Source of the DNA: Chiridota heheva
Lineage: Eukaryota; Echinodermata; Holothuroidea; Apodida; Chiridotidae
DNA: 64,000 nucleotides
Direction of reading: 5' to 3'
Assembly: GCA_020152595.1 (NCBI GenBank)
Contig: JAIGNY010004290.1
Span: 496,281 to 560,280 of the forward strand
Below are positions 1-64,000 of the stretch, piece after piece (position 1 is the first letter of the stretch; each line of letters opens with the position of its first letter). Made by a program: the position numbers and the translations under genes. Below the pieces are notes generated by a model, which worked only from the letters and a program-made list of their open reading frames with translations, had not been told where the DNA came from and ran no database searches.

Positions 1-1560
1 CGATGATGCATTTTTCTTTCGTAATATCTATGACATGTTGTACTCTCATTCATCTGATAATATCATATTAGAAGGTGACTTCAATCTCGTCTTACTTATA
101 AATAAAGATAAGGGTGGTCGTGCTGTGACACACTTTAAAGCCAGATAGGTTTTTTTTTTAATTTAATGTTTGACTTTGACCTGATAGATGTATGGAGGGA
201 ATTTTCCGCCCTTGACCACGGCTTTGCATGGTTTTCAGGTAAAGCTACAAGGATGTGCTGCCGTTTAGACTTCTTTCTAGTACGTCATGGTATATTGAAA
301 ACCATTCATGATATTTAGATTATTCCCAGTGTTCGGTCAGATCATTCAGCTGTTGTGTGTAATATTGCTTTAATCAATGAGCCCAGAGGTAAAGGTTATT
401 GGAAATTAAACTGTTACTTGCTAAGTGATTCACGTTACGTTTTATTGATCAAAGAGGTAATTCATGATATTCGTATTTCTTATGCAAATGTTAATGTTAA
501 TCTGTTACTTGAACTCATTAAATTTATCACAGTATTAGTATGCGAAGAAGAAAGTCCGCAAAAGCAGGTTACAAGAGTTTATTACTGCTGAGCTTTGTAA
601 TTGTGAGAAGGAATATTCCGCTTCTGCTACTTAAGAAAATAAAGAACTGTTAGATATTGCCAAGAATAAACTTAATGCTATCTACGAAGAAAAGGTGAAG
701 GAAGAGGATTATGAATCGTTCCCGGGCCAGGTGGGTGGAGGAGGGGAAAAGAAATACTCGTTATTTTCTTAATCTTGAAAGGCGTAATCACAATTGCAGT
801 TAGTGTTAAAACTCTTTGAGTTGGAAGGTGGTAGTACTATAACGAATGGTCATGATATTCTAGATGCTGAAAAATGCCATTTTTAGCTCTACCTTACCTA
901 GCCTTTCTGATATTAATGTATTCTTTAACCGTTTGCAGTTTATTAAGCTGAATAATGATGAACGTGAATTGTGCTTTCTTTAGAGGAGTGTAAATCAGCC
1001 CTTTTTTCTATGTCAAAATATAAAGCTCCAGGCACTGATGATTTTCCGGTTCAATTTTATCAGACTTTTTGGGACGACTTTGGTGACATTTTATTAGGGT
1101 CTCTCACTTTTGCTTTTTTCTGTGGCCATGTCTCTTGTGAGCAGGGGTGGGGCATAATGTCGCTTCGTCCCAAACCGAACAAAGATCTTAAAAGAATAGA
1201 AAATTGGAGGCCTATTTCTTTGTTGAATGCAGATTATAAGATAGGTGTTAAATGTATCGCAGAGCGTATTAAATAATTTAAACCATTCAGATCAAACAGG
1301 CTTTATAAAGGGCTTTATATTGGGGAAAGCATTCGCACTCTTCTACAGTTCTAGGTGTAATTGATTATTGTAACGGGTTTCTTATTGTTCCTGGATGTCC
1401 ACAAGGCATTCGATACGCTTGAGTGGTCCTTTATAATACTTTTAATTTCGGTAATGACATCAAAATGTGGTTCCGTACTCTAATAAATATATAAAATCAA
1501 GGTTTGAGGTCGAGTATTACATCGCCTTAAAAAATTATAACATCAAACTCTTGGCAGAGC
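1..1560 (+). mobile_element. Decayed Tx1/L1-like LINE, endonuclease and RT pieces
   Basis: Plus-strand fragments in several frames. The end of an APE-type endonuclease is seen as ILEGDFNLVLLINKDKGG near 60-120 and CRLDFFLVRHG with SDHSAVVC near 260-360. RT blocks follow at 971-1276: LEECKSALFSMSKYKAPGTD, QGWGIMSLRPKPNKDLKRIE and NWRPISLLNADYKI. These are non-LTR RT motifs of the L1/Tx1 type. Many stops and shifts; the element starts before the window and fades near 1500. No intact ORF. Confidence 0.8.
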
Positions 1561-3779
1561 TGAATGTGCTTTTTCCACATGAATTGCATATTATAGCTCA
1601 TACCTAACATGTATGCTGTACTGCTTTCCAATAGCATTGTATCCTGTCATGTTCTTATGTTTAAGTGTATAATTTGCTGACTTTGTTGTTTATAAAGAAA
1701 ATAATGTTATGGTACATGTATTCTTTCATTTTTTTGTTGCAAAGATGGATTAATGTAAATATGTTTTAAGAGAGAACAATAAATAATGGAGGAAAAAAGG
1801 GTAATAAATGAAAATTGTGTGAATTGGGGCTCTGGGTAATTAACCTGTCTGAGATAGATGATTGACAGCTTTTTCAACCAATCGCCACATGAATTTTCCT
1901 GACAACAAAATCTGGATAACGAAGTGGGGCCAACATCCTACGTGGTAATGGTACAGTACAGCTAGCTACCGGTGTGTGCTCATGTAGTCAATGCAATTTA
2001 CTGTACAAAACAAATTTCTGCACACACAGACTGGGTGACGGTAAAATGGTGAACAAAAATTGCACTTACGGGCTTTATGCAAATCTGATTGCTGTTACCC
2101 AGAACACTTAACAAACTGAAATTTGTAAAAATTCTAAAGATCCAGAGAAGTGCCATAAATAGACCAAAACTTGCAGCAGGCCTCGCGAACACCTAAATGT
2201 CAATGCATTGGTAATGCACAATTGCGGATTTGAGGATTGTTTTCCCCCACCTAGTTACTGCGTTGCTATGGTGGGTGTGGCTTATGTTGTAACTCAGAGA
2301 CATTAATTGCTTACCTTTCAAAGCTCGTCAGATTTCAAGATCAAATGACAAACATATGCGATAATTCCAAAACAATTTAAAGACTCACCCGTCGTCAAAA
2401 AAAACTTTTGCTTGTTTTTCGTGTATCTGCTGTACATACAACACTGTGTTAGAACCTGGTACAGCAACTCTATTCCCTAATATATGTTAGGGTAGGTCAA
2501 ATATATCCAGTTTCATTTTCTCTCTTAAATATCTTACTAGTTGTCATGACAATCTATACTATAATAATGTAGATTTGCTTTAATTAGGGGATAAATACGA
2601 AGGTGGCTAATCTCAAATGCTGTTTGTGTTCATGGATGACAACATCATTATAAACCACAACGATGGAAGTTAACACTGACCACCATCGCTTTTATCCCCA
2701 TTCCTAAATATTAAATGTGAGGGAGAAAATACAGAAAAAAGGCTGCATTAGTTGATCACTTTTCATATTCTCCTATTACTCATAATAAAAACTTCTACTT
2801 TTGTAGCGAAGACAATTACATGGCGGTTGCTTAAGAGCTCTTCATGCAGTAGACAGATAAATGTTTCTAGCAGAAGTGTGTTTTATAGCAACAATGGGGC
2901 AATATTTGCATAATATGTGTGTTTACATAGAAAGTGTTGATCACCATCATTCTCCTTACATGCATCTTCCTGGTCTCAATAGTATATGAGACCCTTCATT
3001 AGCCAATGAGATTTCAGAAATTCAACAAACCAATTTATGAATCGTGGTTTGATATAATTATCATCAATATCACCCAAAAATTTAACAGAGCGAGCATTGC
3101 ATTTGCACATCTTTTGCAAAAATTCACCCTACCATAAATAGTTGTCATAACAACTTAAATTTCTGTTATATTTATAGATCAAAAAAGTGATACATAGAAT
3201 ACACATGTAAAATTTATTCATAGTTGGATGCATTACAAAAAACATTTTTCTGTCGAAAGATTTGTTAAGAAAATCACATTTTCAAATGATGGTATTCAAC
3301 ACAAAATAATACATTGATTTATTACAATGGTTGCCACGACAACTTCTATTTGATTAAATTTATGACTTTTTGTCTTAAGATGAATGCAAAAAGATTGCTC
3401 AAATGAAAGAGATCAAATGGTGCCTCCCCTATGAAAAATCCTGGATCCACCACTGGCTATATATGAGAAAATATGAGGAAAATGATGAAAAATGGTTGAC
3501 AGGGCAACCAAAGATTGAATTTTCTTTGTTTTTAAATCCTCCACCACCGTTCTTTGAATAAGAGCAGTTAATTTTGAATTTCAATCATACCTTGTATATT
3601 TTAGCAGGAAAAACAAAAATCTAATAATTTTCAGTGACTGAACTTTAAGGACATGAATTTGAAGAATTTGATATTGAAGATTTTGAGTTGTTCTCTCTTT
3701 CATACATCAAAACTATACAATTAAACAGTCTACAGGACTCAGCTGCAGTCTGACATGTCTCTGACAATTTTTTCAACCA
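1561..3779. other. Intergenic, no gene seen
   Basis: Short unconvincing ORFs only. Around 3424-3458 the minus strand reads CAGTGGTGGATCCAGGAT, resembling the terminal sequence of hAT-type MITEs (compare 8019), so transposon debris may be present. I found no other recognisable feature. Confidence 0.4.
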
Positions 3780-4075
3780 ACTGCTTTGCTCCACTCAGTT
3801 GTAAAAATGAGCACAAGTTCTGGTGGGGAGTGAAACTTTCAAACAAGTGCTCTCTTCAGGATACAACCATGTACTTTCATCTTCTTACATCATTGAAACA
3901 GAAGACAAACATCAACCAATGTCTCAGGATTACACCTTTTGCTAAACTGTAAAAAGAGTTCAAGTTGTACTGGGGAGTCAAACTAGTGCTCTCTCTCTCT
4001 GATGAAATCATGTACTCATCATTAGCTTCCAGCAAGGCAACACATGATAATCATGGCCCAGGATTTCACCTTTTG
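3780..4075 (-). other. Probable DDX10 3-prime UTR with a diverged tandem duplication
   Basis: Directly follows the stop codon. Two imperfect copies of a roughly 130-160-bp segment lie head to tail. Each begins with TAGCAAAAGGTG or TAGCAAAAGGTGTAATCC on the minus strand and ends in a block containing AGAGAGCACT and CTCCCCA. The first copy overlaps the stop codon itself. Minus-strand AATAAA hexamers occur further on (3218-3213 and 3323-3318), but I cannot tell which polyadenylation site is used. Confidence 0.45.
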
Positions 4076-60576
<56,501 letters not shown>

Positions 60577-60789
60577 TTTTGAACGCTCCGCTGCCCCTGA
60601 TCATTGTATCCAAAGCTTCAAAACAATCCAAACAAATTAATTCACAGGCCATATATTAGGCCTAGTATACACAAATTATGCGAGAGGTGGATAAATTGGG
60701 GAAATTATTCTCAGGAGAAAGTGCATCGACCACTGCGAATAACAGTTTTTAGCTTTCTTTTTAAAAGCTTATATTTCGTTTTGGCCAAA

Positions 60790-60844
60790 GATCATGGGCC
60801 ATAGTTACCACCAAACTCCTTGGTGGTAACTATGGCCCATGATC
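60790..60844. repeat. Perfect 25-bp inverted repeat with 5-base loop
   Basis: Left arm 60790-60814 begins GATCATGGGCCATAG and right arm 60820-60844 ends CTATGGCCCATGATC; all 25 positions pair, loop ACTCC. Strong hairpin on either strand. Confidence 0.97.
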
Positions 60845-60959
60845 GATCGGGGTCCACGCATAGGGCTTAAAAAAGAAAATGATATCAAAAAACTAGTAAA
60901 ATTAAAGGAAGATAAAAATATCCATTAGCAGAAAAGGAGTCGAATGAGTATAATGGGCA

Positions 60960-61275
60960 GGGGTATAGAAAGCTTTCAAAAAGTTTTGGGGTTGAGGGAA
61001 AGACTCCTTAGTAGGGTGCACTTCCCCAAGTCATATGCATATGACCGCCCCTGTCTGTAGATACAAAGCAAAAGGGGCACTTTATTTTTAGAAAGGGGCA
61101 ATCTTCCAATGGAAACCCATATCCTCCGTACATGGGACTGTTGCCAGTTTCTTACTATTGGTTTACTGACCCAGGGGCATTTCATATTGAAAGGGGCACT
61201 TCTCTTTTTTTTTAAAGTGTGCAAATTCCTTGCACCTTTGACAGTAATTAAGGGGCACTCAAGAGGGGGCACTTA
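60960..61275. other. 5-prime flank with repeated AGGGGCAC motif
   Basis: AAGGGGCACTT or close variants occur about six times. An open stretch over 61109-61510 has no recognisable motif and I do not call it a gene. Confidence 0.4.
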
Positions 61276-61330
61276 TGTTGTTTTTGGTTCCGATGCTAAT
61301 AGCACAAGGAACCTATGCAGTCATTCTGGC

Positions 61331-61426
61331 GTGTATATGTATGTGTGTGTGTGGGTGTGTGTGTGTGTGTGTGGGTGTGTGTATGTGGGTGTGTGCGTGT
61401 GGGTGTGTGTGTGTGTGTGTGTGTGT
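61331..61426. repeat. (GT)n microsatellite
   Basis: GTGTGTGGGTGTGT-type repeat of about 95 bases. Confidence 0.97.
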
Positions 61427-61439
61427 CAGCAAGCTTTTC

Positions 61440-61745
61440 AGCACGATATCTCAAGAACGATAAACTACATTCATGTCATATGTGGTACACAGATAGGCAA
61501 TTTTCTGTAGATGTGCCCTGTTCTTTTTGTTGGTGATGCCATGCATATTAATGAGTAGGCGGGGCTTAATGTAAAAAAAAAATCTTCATATTTTAGCAAA
61601 AGCCTGTTTGTTTTGTTTAATATTTGACATAATTATGATGTTAGCTAGTGTGCACATGTTCATTGTACATAAACATTAAATATAATCAATATGGATAGTG
61701 GGCGGGGCTTAATATGATTTTGCTGAAAGCAGCTTGTAAGCACGG
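61440..61745 (+). repeat. Dispersed GGCGGGGCTTAA family copy
   Basis: Contains GATATCTCAAGAACGATAAA, GTCATATGTGGTACACAGAT, AGTAGGCGGGGCTTAATGTA and GTGGGCGGGGCTTAATATGA. Same order as 62365-62650. Confidence 0.78.
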
Positions 61746-62364
61746 TTTTATTATTAAATTATTATTCTTAAATTATGTTTATATAGCATTTATTCTAAAA
61801 GAAAGCTGTAAGTGCTTTACAAGAACATGAATATGAAAAAGTTAATTACTTATCAATATATAAAAGAAACAAAATAAAAATGATTCAACACCTAAAACCC
61901 CAATAATAGGTAAAAGCTAAAATATCAGCAGTTTACGAATAAAAGAAATAATTAGGTTTTAAACGTTCAGTTCAGATACATGAATAAGATCAAACAGTTA
62001 ATAAATAAAAAAAGTGGTAAAAACTACCAATCTTAAATACAAAACACTAAGAGAAATAGAAAACTTATCAAACAATTGAAATGCATTAAAAGGTGAAACC
62101 TGGGATGAATTTTTTTAAATAATATCTAAAAAGTTAAAATAAGTCACTAAAATACTGTTTACAAAAATGCGTTTTTAAATCATGTTTAAAAGAACTAAGT
62201 AATGGGGCATTTCTTATACATAGAGGGTATTCCATTCTTTGGGGACAAAAACCTCAAAGGAGCGATCGCCAGTTTTACTGATAGTTTTGGGAACTTGGAG
62301 AAGATTTTGTTTGGAGGATCTAAGAGAGCGTGCTGGTTTGTATGGTTGAATGAGTTCAATTAAA
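61746..62364. other. 5-prime flank, no gene seen
   Basis: AT-rich. Includes TATATAGCATTTATTCTAAA and GTGCTTTACAAGAACATG, a wording also hinted at near 39155-39220, perhaps another dispersed repeat. No ORF. Confidence 0.4.
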
Positions 62365-62650
62365 TACTTTTGGTATCTCAAGAACAGTAACCTCGATTCA
62401 TGTCATATCCGGTACACAGATAGCCCATGATATGTAGATATACATATCAATCAGTAGGCGGGGCTTAATGTAAAAATCTTGAGGTCTTCATGTTTTAACA
62501 ATCGCGTGTCTGTTTTGTTTCATATGTGGTATAGATATGGTGTTAGCAAGTGTACACATGTTCATCATATAAAAACATTGAATATCATCAATATGCATAC
62601 TGGGCTGGGCTTAATATGATTTTGCTGAAAAGAGCTTGTAAGCTTTTAAA
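62365..62650 (+). repeat. Dispersed GGCGGGGCTTAA family copy
   Basis: GGTATCTCAAGAACAGTAAC, GGTACACAGATAGCCCATGA, AGTAGGCGGGGCTTAATGTA, GGTGTTAGCAAGTGTACACA and CTTAATATGATTTTGCTGAA in the order found at 61440-61745. Confidence 0.78.
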
Positions 62651-64000
62651 CCCATTAATTTACACGCGGCGTTTGTCGCTCAAGGGACGATGACCCCTTT
62701 CTTTGTTTTAAAAACTCAATATTGCTCGAGAGGGACTTATTCTATTGTTTCCTTCATAACACTTTTCATCTGAGGTGAACGTCTTGTCCGTCCAACTCAT
62801 TGACTGACCTAGAGACTGGTCAGTGACGGCCTTGGACATGTCCTCATAATTGAATTGTCTGAGTTCAAGGCCTCCGTTTAGTCAATCATTGGCGTGAACT
62901 TGACTTGTAAAATGTTTCGCCGGTGTTCAATAGTCATGAAATATGGTTCAAGGTCTAGAAGAAAGAAGAAAAAAATATATATCTATATATATTTGTTTAT
63001 ACTGGTATAATAGACAAGCTAGACGCGGTGCTCGGTTTACCTCTACCAAGGATATATGACATGTGGCATTCCCAATCCTTACTTTAAACTATGCCTAAAG
63101 AAACTGTGTACCCCATGCAGTGGCAATAAAAATTAACATCTTGCTTTATATGATTTCTTTCGGGGAAATGTACTTTTACGATTGATATTTGTACATTTTC
63201 GCCACCATAAACTGATTAAATCTATTTTGATTGAAATATATGACATTGTTGATATTTCTTCTTAATAATGAGGGGGTGTCACACTTAGGAAACCATTACA
63301 AGATTACATTGGTTTTGTGGGTACTTCCTTCATAATTCTAAATACTCCAATCTATTGTAAATACTCACTAGCCAGCTAAAAGAAACAAATAAACAGATAA
63401 ACGAGAATGGAACATATATCATTCGTTATGTTATTTTGACATCCTGGGGTCAGTCTTGGGTCAGTATTAACCGCCACTGCCACTGCATCCTGCCATACAT
63501 AAGTTCAGCAAATGACGGAATCCATTTTATAATGCATATACATGTAGATAAAACATGTAGAAAGATATGAAAATATAGGCTACTATTCAAACTTAGCAAA
63601 GTTTCGAATGCAGCCTGAAAACCAGATTAAAGACGGCTATTGAAGATTTTAAACGTGCTTACTATCAACAAATATTCATATTTCTCATTTTTAATGCAAT
63701 CATCTTAGATCTTTCTTAAATCGTGTTCCATGATATGAGATATGCCCTGATATCTAGGAGGCGGTTTATCTCTAAAAACTTGACCATCAGGTCTCCTCCA
63801 GTGGCGTAACTGGTGTAGGGCCCGGGTGGGGTTGAAGCGTTTTTAGCGGATTTGAAGTCTCAAAATATAATTCTGACACACTCGAGTCTCCAAAATGCTC
63901 TTAGTTGTTGAATAACGTCAAGGGTTAGTTCAGGGATCAAGTCTATCTTCAAAATGAAAGAGGACTTCAAAAGAAACGAAATAGTGTGAAAGAAGGTTTT
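62651..64000. other. 5-prime flank, transposon ends only
   Basis: No gene recognised. CAGTGGCGTAACTGG near 63800 resembles a hAT-MITE terminus, and 63925-64000 matches the end of the foldback family at 37616 (AGAGGACTTCAAAAGAAAC); that element continues past the window. Confidence 0.45.

Noticed and set aside
61109-61510. 133-codon plus-strand frame
   Set aside because: The second half is a translated GT microsatellite (poly Cys/Val/Trp/Gly) and the first half runs through repeat sequence.

Overview
This window is eukaryotic nuclear DNA from an animal. It is AT-rich and carries one spliced gene with 16 coding exons, canonical GT-AG introns and many non-LTR retrotransposon, DNA-transposon and minisatellite sequences. 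I cannot name the species. The mix of LINE types (Tx1/L1-like, CR1/L2-like, an endonuclease-reverse-transcriptase group and an RNase H-bearing I/Jockey-like group) and the heavy MITE and minisatellite load fit a marine invertebrate. An echinoderm, hemichordate or similar deuterostome is my low-confidence guess.

The only host gene I can support is DDX10, a DEAD-box RNA helicase (yeast Dbp4/Hca4 family) of small-subunit ribosome biogenesis. It lies on the minus strand, with its start codon at 59476 and stop codon at 4076. I placed all 16 coding exons by matching splice sites, phases and family motifs. Summed, they encode about 814 residues (human DDX10 is 875), provided one base missing from exon 11 is allowed for. 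As printed, exon 11 carries a one-base frameshift beside a run of five C on the plus strand (22023-22027), leading to a TAG at 22015-22017. All helicase motifs are present: Q, I (AKTGSGKT), Ia (PTRELA), Ib (TPGR), II (DEAD), III (SAT), V and VI (HRAGRTAR).

Layout: 1-1560 is a decayed Tx1-like LINE downstream of the gene. 4076-5490 holds exons 16 and 15. 5491-15027 is intron 14, filled with LINE debris and a 5.7-kb minisatellite that grew out of LINE coding sequence. 15028-17302 holds exons 14-12. 17303-21940 has a head-to-head THAP-domain transposon remnant and a dispersed repeat with an internal minisatellite. 21941-26922 holds exons 11-8 with two MITE-like elements and a 1.05-kb hAT-like element. 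26923-36066 is a Tx1-like LINE interrupted by two insertions of another LINE. 36067-44254 holds exons 7-2, separated by further minisatellites and repeats. 44255-59320 is the 15-kb intron 1. 59321-59476 is coding exon 1. Upstream of it lie a 0.9-kb (TAA)n array, a perfect 25-bp hairpin and dispersed repeats.

The most noteworthy features are not new genes. They are the birth of a large satellite from a reverse-transcriptase ORF, the probable exon 11 frameshift, nested retrotransposons with visible target-site duplications, a palindromic THAP remnant, and a Harbinger-like MITE carrying five perfect AP-1 consensus sites. I found no operon, CRISPR, phage or defence system, and no convincing undescribed protein system.
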